Below, in pieces: positions 52,601 through 60,704 of a DNA stretch of 64,000 bases. Source of the DNA: Costus lasius (lineage: Eukaryota > Streptophyta > Magnoliopsida > Zingiberales > Costaceae); the NCBI GenBank assembly GCA_027563935.2, contig CM050449.1:9514001-9578000 (forward strand), given 5' to 3'. The translations under genes were made by a program, and so were the position numbers. The notes under the pieces were generated by a model that worked only from the letters and a program-made list of their open reading frames with translations, did no database searches and was not told the origin of the DNA. How positions within the stretch are numbered: position 1 is the first letter of the stretch; each line of letters starts with the position of its first letter.

Positions 52601-55600
52601 GCAGACAAAATTACATCAAAGATATGTGAAATTCTATGAAAGCTGGAGCTCTGCAATGGTATATAGATATGTCTAGCATAATTTTGTCTGATATTGTGAC
52701 ATGCGCGCATCAACACAAAATAATTTCCTATATTCATTGTACAAAAAAAATATTATTATTTTGTAGCCGGCTTGTGTTATCAAGGTACTTATAGGTGGTA
52801 ACTAATTTTGGCCTTTCCAGTGCTATATCACCCCTAAATTGTCGTTCGGAAGCTGATTATTTCACAAGAATAGCAGGCAGCTCTAGCAACAACAAGAGTC
52901 CAAAATCATTGACAGGTAATTAATGCGAAAGAAGATTGACAAAGAATTCAACTAGGGTTATATCTGTGATTTAATCCAAAATATACAATCCTTAATTGAT
53001 TAATCATTAATCAAATGCATGAATAACAAGCCCAGCAAAAAGAAATCCCAAATCTCGTTGCTAAATATACAAAGCACCTGAAAACATGCCAAATCAAGAA
53101 AGAGGGAGAGAAGCGGCGAGAGATTCTTACCTTGATTTGACCAAGAGAAAAAGAAATAGGCAGAAAGACTCACGTTGATGCTTGCCGGGTAAGATACACC
53201 GAGCTATTCCAGATGAAATCGTCGAACGCAGGGAAGATCGCCACTCACAGAGAGGGAAAAAAAAAAAGAAACCAATAGTCGCTAGATAGGAGAAGAGGAA
53301 ATGAAAACCCTTGGCAAGACAAGGAAAGAGGGGTTTTAAAAAAGGAATTTACACTAAGGTCCATAAGTTTCCCCTAATTACAACTAGGTCCAGCAAAATA
53401 AAACAAATAAACTAGAAAGTTGTTTTTTTTAAGATTAAATTATAACAGCACTAGTGGTAACTACTGTGCTCCTTTTGAATTGATACACACTTGTGTCTAG
53501 GGGTTGCGTTTTGTGTCCCTAGTTTCTGGTTACAACTATTGTAATATTTATTGATTATTATGTTTGGATGGCATGGTTGTTTTTTGTAAGAACATGTTTA
53601 TGAGTTGTTATTCTTAAAATCTTTTGTTAAGAAATTAGTACTCAATTTTGTTTCTCTTGAGGGGTCGTTCATCAAACAACATATCCTTACATCCCTTAAC
53701 AGAATGGTGTAGCTGAATAGTAAAATTGTCATCTCATCAATGTGATGTATGTTATGATGTTTTATATGTATGCTCCAAAGGCGCATTTATTAGTTGTTTT
53801 TATTGTCTCCTACCTTACTAATTACTTGCCTGCATCTATCTTGTATGGAAAAAGCCCTAACTCCATGATATACCCTGGCCTTCTATTCTTCCCTCTCCCA
53901 CCTAGAGTGTATTTAGATCTATTTATTTTGTTCATTCACTCAGTTGAAGTCATGATAAGCTTTTGCCCATGCTCTATATGATGTATCTTCCTAGGGTATC
54001 ATCACACTCAAAAGGGTTATCATAATTATGATTTGATTAGTTGACAATTTTGTGTCAGTTGAGTCTCCTATTATATTGGCACCTCTAACTCGCATGTCAT
54101 TCTTACGTCTACCCTTATTCTTCTTCCCAACCTCACTATGGTGACTAATTCCATCAAAAATAAGTTGTCTACTTTCACCATGTTATTCTTACCTACCCCT
54201 ATAAATTTATAGTAAATGACCCCATCTAGCTTCAGATGCTCCACTAGTGTTGTATTCATCCCTAGATCTGCCACCATCATCCTATGATCTTGAAATTGCC
54301 TCGTGTAAAGGTAAATGATCTTTGTCACAAGCTTCCCAGCTTTTGGTTTCTTCTTATGAATGTTTATATTCTACTTTTTGGGCCTTTTCCAAATTACTAT
54401 TATCTATCATGATTCCCCTAAAATGTTTAGAAGCTATACTTTACCCTCACTAAAAAAGATAATGAGATTGATACATTGGTGGCTCGAGGTACTAGTACAT
54501 TGTTCCTCATCTTAGCAATGTTAAATCTATTTCTTGTCACTAGGTATATACTACAAGTAAAATCCGGGTGACAATCAAATTGTATAAGGATAAAATTGTA
54601 TAGTAAAGTGATTTAGTTAGAATTATGAGGGGGATTAAACTTTCTCTTTCTTTTGTAGGTTGAATTTTGTTTGGGTGGTAGATATTTCAAAATGATAACA
54701 TGAATGCCTTCTCATATACAATAGTCATATAACTGCTCCATTATAAGCCCACGCTTTTATAAAGAGTGTTTCCATCGTTCTCATATGATAAAATTATTGC
54801 CCTGAATTGGCAGCCCAGAGGTGTTGCGTCTAACACCAAGGTAACTATAGATAATCTTGAAGGACTCCATTTGGGAAGCCTACCAGTTGGCCTCATGATC
54901 TTATTTCGGCATCTGGCATACGCCCTGGTCCGTTGACCTATAAGCCTCAGCTAGCTAACAGCCAGCATAAAAATTATAATGTTGCATGACATACTATATA
55001 AACATTGGCCTAATGAATCAACTACTATAACTATGAAATGCATGAATCTATGGCCTAATAGCTTATAATAACTCTACAATAGACTCAACAATGTTGTATT
55101 AATGTCAAATTGTCAATAACTCAATAATAATATAACTACCATTTGACCAAGTAACAACATCACACAATTACCTGAATGCATGAATGAAAGATAATACATA
55201 GAGCATAAGAGATATTAAAATAAGATCCAATAATATAGCTACAAGATATCATAGTATTCATCAGCTACTCAATATAACATCTAATACCACTGGTGTATAA
55301 CTCTTACGTGTATCACAATCGCTCTTAGTATGTGAGGACTCAACAATGTTGTATCAATGTCAATAACTCAATAATAATGTAACTACCTATGTGACCAATG
55401 TAACAACATAACATAATCATCTGTATGCATAAATAAAATATTAATATAGAGCACAAGGGATATTGAAACAAGTCATGTCCTCCCAATAGGAAAGTCACCA
55501 AACTTGCCAAACTCTAGTGGTAGCGTAGGCCAGCTCTAGCCAAAGAGAAAGTCTTGCTGACGCATGCACATGCGAGTAGATGTTGAACGAACGGTCGGAG

Positions 55601-58452
55601 GTGAAGAGGAATCGCTAGAGTTGGATGGCGATGAGCTCGGCCTTTAGGCGTGAGTGAACAGTAGAAAAAGTAGGGAAAATGAGGAAGGAAGGGGAAGGAA
55701 TGTAGGCGGTGCGGAAATTAGAGCTAATGCGTAGCTTTTTTTTAATAAAAATTGCACTTGTACAAAAAGTCCACCACTTTTCATTAATTACAAAGTGGTC
55801 CCATGTCTTATAACAACGGGACCATAAAACCCTACCTATTTAAGTAGTAGAACTAGACTTAAGGTTTTAGCCAAAATAGGTAAGTCCATACTAGACCTAA
55901 TCACGACGGTATTTGATTACATAAGCATATCCATTGCCTTATGATTATTTCATTCAAGTTGCTCCATTATAGGTTGAGTTAGTACTACCTGCGCTGGTTG
56001 TCGTGGATGACAGTCTTGAACTTCTGGACTTCTCAATTGAATTTGTGCATTCCAGGAAAAAAAACATGTCATTGTGGTGCATTGTGGTGACCGGTGAGAA
56101 CTGTGAATTAACTTGCAAGTTAGTAAAAACCATCAAATTCTAGGGCCGGCAAGACCCACCAAGAAGACATTTAGTGGAGAGAATTTTTCAAGGTTTAAGA
56201 TAAAAAAAATTGAAAAATCTATTATTTTCAACAAAAATTCTATTCTCCAAAAAGTTTAGTCTCAAATTTAATTTTAGGACTGATTTGTTTTCTGGGACAG
56301 AGAGATACTTGAACTTCTTTGATATAAGTGGTACCTGCTAATTGCATCATGCTTTCTATGGTAACCAATAAAATATCTACTTGGTAATAGTAGGTTGTCC
56401 TTATCATATTGCTTGCAGTCTTTTTTTTTAAAAAAAAAAAAAAAACTTATCTGAATATTGATTGGTTCTTAAGGGAATCACTTTCTCCCTTATAAGAAAT
56501 GGCTTCCTAAGTGTAAATTAGTTTGCCATCCCGTACTTGTAATATTTAAGCTTCATTTAATTGTCCTTTGATCATATTTTTGAGTGTTTTTTTTATAGGA
56601 AGTTAGGTTGGGATGTCATAAACAATGAAAGCCACTTGGATGCAATGCTAAGAGGAGAGGTATTAACTGCTTTGGTCAAACTGGGGGATGATGTTACGAT
56701 AAAAGAAGCAACTGAGCGTTTTAGTGCTTTTCTAGGTGACAAAAACACACTTCTTCTTCCTCCAGATACGAGAATTGTAAGTCCTCTGCTGTTGATCTTC
56801 AAATATTGTTCTCTTATCCTATCATTAATGATTTTTATAAAAATGTAGGCTGCATTCGTAGGTGTTATGCAGACTGTCAACAGTTCAAACAAACTAGGAT
56901 ATTTATCTCTCTTGAGAGTTTTCAGAGAAACTGAACTGATACAGGAAAAAAGCTCTATATTAAGTGGGTAGATTCAATATTTCATCCTAAAGTGAAGAGA
57001 ACTGTGATCTTAATGGTTTTCTTTCTTTCTGTGATACTAGGTGCTCTAACATCTTCTACTGATCCTACTGTTGTTCTTGATGCTCTAAACTTTCTACTTT
57101 CTTCAGAGGTAACTTGATTTATCTCTTCATGATTAAATTTATTTTTTCTTTTATGATTTGTTATTAGCTTTTTCAATTGAGTTAGTTTAACAATTTTAAT
57201 TTTGTTTTCAGGTAAGAAATCAAGATGCTGTTTATGGACTTAGTGGGATTAGAATAGAAGGACGAGATGTCGCTTGGACATGGCTGAAGGTATTTATTTT
57301 TCATGTTTGTAGGATTGGAAGTACTACAAACCTTACATAGTTCATGCAATATATTCACGTTATAGTTTTGTAGCATCGTTGGTCATTAAATTTGCAGTCA
57401 CAGCTTCTACGCGTGAATATGTTATCTCACGTAATGTTCTTTATTAACCTTGGACCTTACCTTAGCCATGGGCCCCCGAACCCCTCCTTATCCCAGAATC
57501 AGAATTCTCCTAAACATAAAATAATTTTTTAAAAAAAGGAATTGGAGTTTTTTGTGATACCCAAGATGTCATGAAAAGACATAACACTGATTAAACTAGC
57601 CGACCAAGTATCTTCTCCATCTCCCGAATCACAATCATCTTCTCGATTGTATGTCTATCTATGTTCTGAATGCTCAATTCAGACTGGTATTTGATATATG
57701 TATTTTTTAATCACATAAATTTAATATATTTTTATACGTACTGGATTGATTTTAGTACTGATTTAATATCGATAAACCTGTTTCATTGCTCTAGTTAAAC
57801 AACTTAATCGAGTAGTCTGTTTAATTATTGCATACTTAGATATCTAGCTAGTTTTTATTGTCTGATTGACTATGAAGACCTTAGGCAAGGCAGAACGTGA
57901 TCAGATGCTTGAAAGCAAATGTTTAACAAGTAACCATTTTGTAGACATTCCATATTATCCTTTGTAAGGTTTATAGAACTGAAGCATGATTCAGCTAACT
58001 CCACAAGAAAATCTTGTTTTAATCTTACCAATAGCATAACAGCCAGATTTTCGTTTTCTCTCTCTTAAATGAACTCTCGTATTGTGCTTATTTTCGGCTG
58101 CAGGAAAATTGGGATCATATTTCTGAGACATGGGGCTCTGGGTTTCTACTTAATACTTTCATCAGCTCTATTGTGTCACCGGTATTTCTTAGAAAACTCT
58201 TCGATACATGAAACGTAGTTCAAAAATATTCCAACTAAATTGCCCACGCTTTCTGTCGTGATTCAGTTTTCATCAGAGGAGAAAGCAATTGAGATTGAAG
58301 AGTTCTTTGCCAGCCGTGTCAAACCTTTGTTTGCTATGACACTGAAGCAAAGCATTGAGCGAGTCAGAAACAATGCAAAATGGGTCGAAAGTATTAGGAA
58401 CGAGCAGTCCCTTGGAGACATTATAAATGAGATTGCAAATAGGAAGACATGA
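11698..58452 (+). CDS. APM1: M1 zinc aminopeptidase, APM1/puromycin-sensitive type, 19 exons
   Basis: Complete gene: 2658 bp of coding sequence (885 aa, close to Arabidopsis APM1) spread over 46.8 kb. The enzyme removes N-terminal residues from peptides. Plant APM1 is linked to auxin-related trafficking and root growth; that role is family knowledge, not seen here. Seen: N-terminal beta domain starting [14 protein letters not shown]; exopeptidase motif GAMEN (277-281); zinc site [10 protein letters not shown]...WLNEGFATW (H313, E314, H317, E336, i.e. HEXXHX18E); transition-state tyrosine Y398 in ISYTKGAA; C-terminal helical ERAP1-like domain (about 490-885) with WIKVN-type [17 protein letters not shown] and final [13 protein letters not shown]. 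No signal peptide. All 18 junctions are GT-AG and in phase, with no stop or frameshift. Introns 8, 9 and 13 (9.0, 17.1 and 14.2 kb) are filled with retrotransposons; most others are about 70-250 bp, with introns 3 (1.6 kb) and 17 (0.8 kb) in between. Confidence 0.96.
13627..13862. repeat. AAT/AAC/GAT trinucleotide microsatellite in intron 3
   Basis: About 235 bp of imperfect trinucleotide repeats (AAT mixed with AAC, GAT, ACT and finally AAG). It ends about 118 bp before the exon 4 acceptor. Translations through it on both strands (poly-Asn/Ile, poly-Ile/Leu) are not genes. Confidence 0.95.
15222..16731. other. Intron 8, left part
   Basis: AT-rich intron sequence between exon 8 and the Copia insertion. 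I see no exon, no coding remnant I can name and no terminal repeats here. Confidence 0.5.
16732..16842 (-). repeat. 3' LTR of intron-8 Copia
   Basis: 111 bp, TG...CA ended, differing from the 5' copy at a handful of positions plus the 14-bp indel. The element's polypurine tract directly adjoins it at 16843-16853. Confidence 0.9.
16837..20302 (-). pseudogene. Copia gag-pol polyprotein, broken
   Basis: Minus-strand pieces in order: gag start (20302-20060, [18 protein letters not shown]); pre-integrase with [16 protein letters not shown] (about 19440-19860, stops inside); integrase C-terminal part (19062-18694, [20 protein letters not shown]...FGCLCYVH...[13 protein letters not shown]); linker and reverse transcriptase (18589-17588, [40 protein letters not shown]); RNase H (17457-16837, [30 protein letters not shown]). 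The catalytic YVDD box reads YVDN. Several frame breaks separate the pieces, so it cannot make a functional polyprotein as it stands. Confidence 0.92.
20862..20873 (-). other. Primer-binding site (initiator tRNA-Met)
   Basis: GCTCTGATACCA on the plus strand, i.e. TGGTATCAGAGC on the element strand, complementary to the 3' end of plant initiator tRNA-Met. It fixes the element's orientation and its 5' LTR border. Confidence 0.9.
20877..21001 (-). repeat. 5' LTR of intron-8 Copia
   Basis: 125 bp, TG...CA ended. Compared with the other LTR it carries an extra copy of about 14 bp (a GATAAGCC-type segment repeated near 20970-20990). Confidence 0.9.
21002..24229. other. Intron 8, right part
   Basis: No exon is visible. 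Holds a CT microsatellite (22121-22145) and two stretches opening with CAAGGTTTTAAA/CAAGGTTTAAG (about 21485 and 23266). The second contains GGACCGG/ACCGGT motifs and a purine/pyrimidine-rich block (23360-23600); these look like members of the CCGGT repeat family described at 28.8 kb. ORFs in the block are low-complexity artefacts. Confidence 0.5.
22121..22145. repeat. CT dinucleotide microsatellite
   Basis: About 12 uninterrupted CT units inside intron 8. Confidence 0.9.
24230..24343 (+). other. APM1: APM1-like gene, exon 9 (isolated between two giant introns)
   Basis: 114 bp, codons 381-418, [23 protein letters not shown]...GAECFQ. It carries the catalytic tyrosine (Y398) and sits alone, 9.0 kb from exon 8 and 17.1 kb from exon 10. 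Acceptor TTTCAG and donor GTTTTA; both neighbours join in phase 0. Confidence 0.95.
26822..27697. repeat. GAACCGA-rich element with a GC-rich insert
   Basis: Two AT-rich arms with AACCGAACCGATT-type motifs (about 26822-27000 and 27520-27697) flank other sequence including a GC-rich block (27018-27290, GGCCCGGGC/GGCACGGC motifs). Outer ends read GGCATGTCCAA and, on the other strand, GGTTGTCCAG, suggesting weak terminal inverted repeats. Similar sequence occurs at 58.69-59.11 kb. ORFs in the GC-rich block are compositional. Confidence 0.45.
27972..28586. mobile_element. Tourist-like (PIF/Harbinger) element, 615 bp, TSD TTA
   Basis: Flanked by TTA on both sides (27969-27971 and 28587-28589). 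Ends read GGGGCCGTTTCATTTCC and, on the opposite strand, GACTCTGTTTCCTTCAAG, imperfect inverted repeats. A C/T-rich middle gives spurious ORFs. No transposase is encoded, so it is non-autonomous. The trinucleotide TTA duplication points to the PIF/Harbinger superfamily. Confidence 0.6.
28605..28740. repeat. Perfect tandem duplication, 2 x 68 bp
   Basis: The unit starting ATCATGTTACAATAG at 28605 is repeated without change from 28673. It lies just right of the Tourist-like element in intron 9. Confidence 0.95.
28757..29030. repeat. CCGGT-family MITE-like element
   Basis: About 270 bp with opposed ends GAGGTATTATATAC and GGTATTTAATACCTT (partial inverted repeats), internal ACCGGT/CCGGTAT motifs and a TA-rich core (28843-28900). 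Related sequence lies near 23.3, 29.4 and 43.5 kb. No coding capacity; superfamily uncertain. Confidence 0.5.
29394..29718. repeat. GC-rich CCGGTA-family insertion
   Basis: Interrupts the Copia relic. The left end carries CATGGTTTCC and GGACCGGTACCGG, and the right end read on the other strand is CATGGATTTAGGTTTC. The middle has repeated CCGGAAGCTTC/CTGGAAGCTT units and yields ORFs on both strands that I regard as artefacts. Confidence 0.45.
30105..30198. mobile_element. 94-bp Tourist-like MITE, almost fully palindromic, TSD TTA
   Basis: Flanked by TTA (30102-30104 and 30199-30201). Its two halves are inverted copies (GTTTCCTTTGATGGAATCCA and the complement of TGGATTCCATCCAAGGAAAC), so a transcript would fold into a long hairpin. 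Confidence 0.8.
30727..32203 (-). repeat. 3' LTR of the non-autonomous element
   Basis: 1477 bp. Read side by side with 36362-37847 it differs by scattered substitutions and small indels only, implying a recent insertion. It contains several copies of TTTACGG/CCGTAA motifs. Confidence 0.92.
34372..35345 (-). pseudogene. Acidic repeat-bearing ORF remnants of the non-autonomous element
   Basis: Minus-strand pieces downstream of the zinc-knuckle ORF. About 35220-35345 translates to repeats of [11 protein letters not shown], followed by DDCELFSS... (35056-35238). A shifted frame gives a 171-residue acidic ORF (34467-34982), and another ends LFGRQPK (34372-34581). I cannot assign a function. The frames are broken relative to each other, so at least this copy is unlikely to make one long protein. 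Confidence 0.5.
35615..36016 (-). CDS. Gag-like ORF with CCHC zinc knuckle
   Basis: 133 codons on the element strand. Residues 40-53 give C-X2-C-X4-H-X4-C ([14 protein letters not shown]), the retroviral nucleocapsid zinc-knuckle spacing. The C-terminal half is rich in Glu and aromatic residues. No capsid domain is visible upstream; the A-rich stretch 36060-36300 separates it from the primer-binding site. It may package element RNA with gag from a helper element (inference). Confidence 0.6.
   Translation of the reverse strand: MQPVKTREYVPPVAFQSPVARVNSFSQHTEYMRMKSYVTCDICESYYHYSSECQFEIPARPANSNFSWYQDDEYNFRWKNQQTFFYEDFSNNISEPYFEESEEYMLESMFEKIIINQSKELEDLSEMIAQLLK
36340..36355 (-). other. Primer-binding site (tRNA-Asp)
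   Basis: Plus strand CCCGGCAACGGCGCCA matches the 3' end (with CCA) of plant tRNA-Asp, as used by Athila-type Gypsy elements. It lies 6 bp from the LTR start at 36362 and fixes minus-strand orientation. Confidence 0.85.
36362..37847 (-). repeat. 5' LTR of the non-autonomous element
   Basis: About 1486 bp, partner of 30727-32203. The outer end reads TGCAACG where the other copy reads TGCAACA, so the terminal base appears mutated. Confidence 0.92.
38934..39260. repeat. Local duplication in the Copia relic
   Basis: A segment with CCCACCTCAA...TTTACAATAAATGAG occurs at about 38941-38988 and again at 39213-39259. The TTCCCATCATCACCATGGAG segment occurs at about 30480 and 38999. The Copia sequence was therefore duplicated around the solo-LTR insertion point. 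An extra AT-rich stretch (about 39050-39208) separates the copies. Confidence 0.65.
39990..40392. mobile_element. Tourist-like (PIF/Harbinger) MITE, 403 bp, TSD TAA
   Basis: Flanked by TAA (39987-39989 and 40393-40395). Ends are GGCTGTGTTTAATAG and the complement of CTACTAAACACAACC, a 15-bp inverted repeat with few mismatches. It interrupts the Copia RNase H remnant. The GC-rich middle has CGCGAGCTC repeats. Confidence 0.8.
41420..42391 (+). other. APM1: APM1-like gene, exons 10-13
   Basis: Exons 41420..41602, 41713..42010, 42095..42216, 42294..42391 (codons 419-651, the last split). They encode the end of the catalytic region ([15 protein letters not shown]...[11 protein letters not shown]), the beta-sandwich and the start of the C-terminal helical domain. 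Short introns of 77-110 bp. Exon 12 uses the donor GTTTGT. Confidence 0.95.
43585..43656. repeat. TA dinucleotide microsatellite
   Basis: About 36 TA units. It lies inside a CCGGT-family repeat (about 43450-43716) whose right end reads TTAAACCTTGG. Confidence 0.9.
44429..44532 (+). repeat. 13-bp tandem repeats, eight units, upstream of a TATA box
   Basis: Eight near-identical units of the TTGAAGAGACATT/TTGAAGAGACTCT type end 8 bp before TATATAAG. The position suggests promoter/enhancer repeats of the solo LTR. Confidence 0.85.
44541..44548 (+). promoter_or_regulatory. TATA box of the nested solo LTR
   Basis: TATATAAG directly after the 13-bp repeats. If active, transcription would run in the same direction as the aminopeptidase gene. 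Confidence 0.5.
47340..48570 (-). pseudogene. Gypsy integrase and chromodomain, broken
   Basis: Element-strand order: remnant of the integrase zinc domain (about 48570-48460, FYWWPGMK...[13 protein letters not shown]; the His pair is missing), a premature TGA in the EWKW block at about 48432, the catalytic core (48422-47943; [33 protein letters not shown] give the D,D,E residues), further stops, then [13 protein letters not shown] and a chromodomain-like end ([19 protein letters not shown], to 47349). Not functional as it stands. Confidence 0.9.
48541..49190 (-). pseudogene. Gypsy protease C-terminus and truncated RT start
   Basis: Minus-strand ORF (49128-48541) with the protease end ([20 protein letters not shown]) and RT leader ([44 protein letters not shown]). 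It breaks off near 48575 directly into integrase sequence in another frame. The palm, thumb and RNase H domains (normally about 2 kb) are absent. Confidence 0.9.
49179..50553 (-). pseudogene. Gypsy gag with zinc knuckle, joined to protease active site
   Basis: The N-terminal part is at 50553-50203 ([19 protein letters not shown]). The middle is broken by frameshifts/stops (about 49840-50200, matching a retrotransposon gag core). The C-terminal part (49838-49179) has [14 protein letters not shown], a CCHC knuckle, a second degenerate one ([13 protein letters not shown] lacks its first Cys), and the protease signature LLFDTGSTH at the end. Confidence 0.88.
50704..50715 (-). other. Primer-binding site of the Gypsy element
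   Basis: Plus strand GCTTTGATACCA, i.e. TGGTATCAAAGC, one mismatch to the usual iMet-tRNA complement. It lies 7 bp inside the 5' LTR border at 50723. Confidence 0.8.
50723..53447 (-). repeat. 5' LTR of the Gypsy element
   Basis: 2725 bp, TGTTACGGCCC...TATAACA. It contains the uninterrupted site for the solo LTR found in its partner. Confidence 0.94.
54700..55860. repeat. Diverged Gypsy LTR-like fragment
   Basis: Resembles the Tekay-type LTRs in layout: TAAGCCCACGC...TTGCCCTGAATTGGCAGCC...GTGTTGCGTCTAACACC (compare GATGTTGCGTCCAACATCC), then a tail with AGTCCACC.ACTTTTCATTAATTACAA. No second LTR or clear borders. A roughly 140-bp block (CAACAATGTTGTAT...GAGCA.AAG.GATATT) appears twice (about 55081-55220 and 55337-55475). 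Confidence 0.5.
56599..58452 (+). other. APM1: APM1-like gene, exons 14-19
   Basis: Exons 56599..56776, 56849..56963, 57041..57108, 57212..57289, 58104..58181, 58267..58452 with TGA stop. They encode the C-terminal helical domain ([76 protein letters not shown]). Intron 17 (814 bp) has no recognisable content. Confidence 0.95.
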
Positions 58453-58578
58453 TGGAGCCTCGTTAGTGACGGTTCTGGTTTTGGCGTTAGACATTATACT
58501 TCCCGATGGAAATAAGTGGCTGCGCAACATCAATGTGTTTCGGACTAAATTTTTTATGCTATTTTATTCATCCACGAT

Positions 58579-58584
58579 AATAAA
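58579..58584 (+). terminator. Polyadenylation signal of the APM1-like gene
   Basis: AATAAA, 127 bp after the stop codon, followed by T-rich sequence. It would give a 3' UTR of roughly 150 bp. Confidence 0.6.
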
Positions 58585-58689
58585 ACTATGTTTGAACTCA
58601 TGTTTACTCTAAATCTATTCATCCATATACCAACAAAAGGCTGCAAGCAATTGATAGCTTTGATAAAAAGGCAAACAACAGAGGATTGG

Positions 58690-59112
58690 GAGCAGAGCTA
58701 TCCAAAGTTTGGTTCAACCCGACACACTGACACATTAAATTAAAAATTTTGATTTGGTCCAATTTTTATTCAAATTAAACTAGTTTGATTTGGTTTAGAA
58801 AATCGAATAAATTAAAATTTTAATATTTTTTTATTAATTGTGTATAAGTATTTATATTATATAATTAGTTTATTTAAAAATAATTATAAAAAGTTAACAA
58901 TAATAAATAAATTATTTTAAAATAATAAAAAATAAATTCGATTCAACTTGAACCAAACTAACCAAATGATTTTTTTTAGTTTGGTTATTCTTTGGTTTTT
59001 AAGACATTTTGTTTGGTTTTGAATTTTTTGACAAATATTGAAATTTTGATTTAGGCTGAATTCCAGAATCGGTTTGGATCAGTTAGGTTAGAACAGTTTA
59101 GACAACCGGATG
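58690..59112. repeat. AT-rich GAACCGA-family repeat
   Basis: Begins GCTATCCAAA and ends TTTAGACAACC, i.e. opposed ends GCTATCCAAA/GGTTGTCTAAA. The interior has TTTGGTTT/AAACCGAA-like motifs. Related to 26822-27697 and to sequence starting near 61325 (GGGCTATCCAAA). No target duplication seen. Confidence 0.5.
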
Positions 59113-59146
59113 TAGGATAGAAGATCGAACGGTAAGTGATCTCGTG

Positions 59147-60704
59147 TGTCACGCCCCGGTCGGAACGGTCTAGAAACAGTACTTATCCGCTTTTAGAGCC
59201 GTCCGGCGGAACACCGAAACGTGATCGCGCTAGGGTTTCCGGACTGAATTTTGTCCCCAAATTCGAAACTCTAGTTCCCCGCTCACTTTTAAATCCCCAA
59301 ATTACAATTCTCTCGAGAAACCCTAACCCTAATTAGGAAATCCGAAAAGAATCGAAAAACCCCAAACCAAAATACCTCAAATCGGATTTTGACCGAAGTC
59401 AAAATCGAACGCCGGATTTAATCTTTGCGCTGACGTCACGCCGACGTCAGCAACTCAATTCGAAATCGCCGCCGCGATTCGATTTCGCTTGCGTCAGCGT
59501 CGCCTTACTGACGTCACTCTCCAAATCGAACGCGATTTGGTTTTGTTGCGATTTTGACCGCATCAAAACGAGCGCTAGACGCGGCTCGAAACGAGCGCTA
59601 GACGCGGCTCGTCTTCTTCGTCACGCGAACGTGCCGCGCTTGCGTTCGCAGTCGCCGCCGGGGAAGAGAAGTACGTCGACTGCGCCTCGGCTCCGCCTTC
59701 TCGTTGTCGACCGGATCTACCTCGCCGGACCAGAAGATGTCTGTTGCCGTCGTAGTGCCATTGCGGAAGAACAGAACCAGGGGAAACTCACCCGGAACAA
59801 AGGAGGCTCGTTCAGACGCCGAAGGGAGTCGCCTGAGCCGGAACAGAGCTCAACTTGAAGGGAAAATTTTCACTCTTTATTACTGTCAACAAGAGCTACA
59901 AAAACCCTTCTCCTCACCGATCTTTCTCTCGCGTCGGCGACGACTCTTGTCGCCGATTACAATCGCTCACGACACTCGTTCGTCGCCGGCTCCTTCTCCT
60001 CTCTTCTCTCAATCTCTTCAAAGCTCTCTAGCGGTGGCTCTCAACTCACAGCTCTCTCTTCTGTTGTCTCTTCCGTTCTCTTCCTCCGAAGATCGCCAAT
60101 CGCTTTGTTTTTATCTGCCGAGCGTCCGCCACCGCCTTCTAAACCTCTGCTGAAGACGTCTCTCGTCTTCTAATTCGGGCAGCCGCGACCGTTTCTTCCG
60201 CATGCGTCGAACCTTCGCAGCCCGTGTCCCTCGCGTGTCGCCAAGTTTCGCGCCGCAGACTCCGTCCGCATCTGAGGAATCCGCGGCGCCTCTTGAAACT
60301 CTGCGCGACCCATCCGAATATTGCGCCGAGCCATCCGCCTCCGATCCTTCCGCCGTCGTCTGCTTGTCCGAAGCTCGCGCGGTTGTCCGCTTCAGTCGCT
60401 GCGTCCCCTCGGCATCCGCACGAAGAGGTCGCCCGAAGAAGACAACGCCGCGTGCGTCTTCCGCGTCCGATTCCGAAGGCTTGTTTTGGAGACGACGCCG
60501 CCTCCGCGCGTCCGTTTTCTCCGCTCGATGGAGTTGTCTGCAGCTCGTCGTGCCGAGCTCTGCGGAGAATGTGAGACTTCGTCCGAGTCTCGCGTGACGA
60601 CGTCGCTGGGCCGCCCGTTTCTCCGCGTGAGCTTTTTAGGTTTGGATCAGGCCCACCGGGCCTCCCTCTCTTCTGGGCTGAACCGGGGAGCCCAGGGCCT
60701 AACA
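59147..60704. mobile_element. Solo LTR, 1558 bp, TSD TCGTG
   Basis: Starts TGTCACGCCCCGG, the common start of Tekay/Del-type Gypsy LTRs, and ends GGGCCTAACA. Identical pentamers TCGTG flank it (59142-59146 and 60705-60709). GC-rich with no gag/pol. Long ORFs on both strands (for example the 205-residue minus-strand one) are compositional. Contains a perfect 2 x 23-bp tandem repeat at 59566-59611. Confidence 0.88.

Larger units (their letters stand above)
43797..53447 (-). mobile_element. Ty3/Gypsy chromovirus (Tekay/Del-like), RT-deleted, antisense in intron 13
   Basis: 9651 bp with perfect target duplications GCACT (43792-43796 and 53448-53452). LTRs are 43797..47339 (3' on the element strand, enlarged by an inserted solo LTR) and 50723..53447 (5'), both TGTTACG...TATAACA. 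The primer-binding site is TGGTATCAAAGC (one base off the iMet type) and the polypurine tract AGAAGGGAGAA. Interior order on the minus strand: gag, zinc knuckle, protease, start of RT, then integrase and chromodomain; RT and RNase H are missing. Long LTRs, the TGTTACG(C/G)CC start and the chromodomain suggest the Tekay/Del lineage. Non-autonomous and decayed. Confidence 0.94.
43100..54010 (+). mobile_element. Second Ty1/Copia relic, in intron 13, split by the Gypsy element
   Basis: Left piece (about 43100-43796): a gag region resembling the intron-9 copy (shared GTAAAAGTTTAGAAGA) and a pre-integrase end, [14 protein letters not shown], that stops exactly at the Gypsy insertion. Right piece (53453-about 54010): integrase remnants, [26 protein letters not shown] (stop inside), and [19 protein letters not shown]. 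The pieces join in register across the GCACT duplication. LTRs not found; strongly decayed. Confidence 0.72.
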
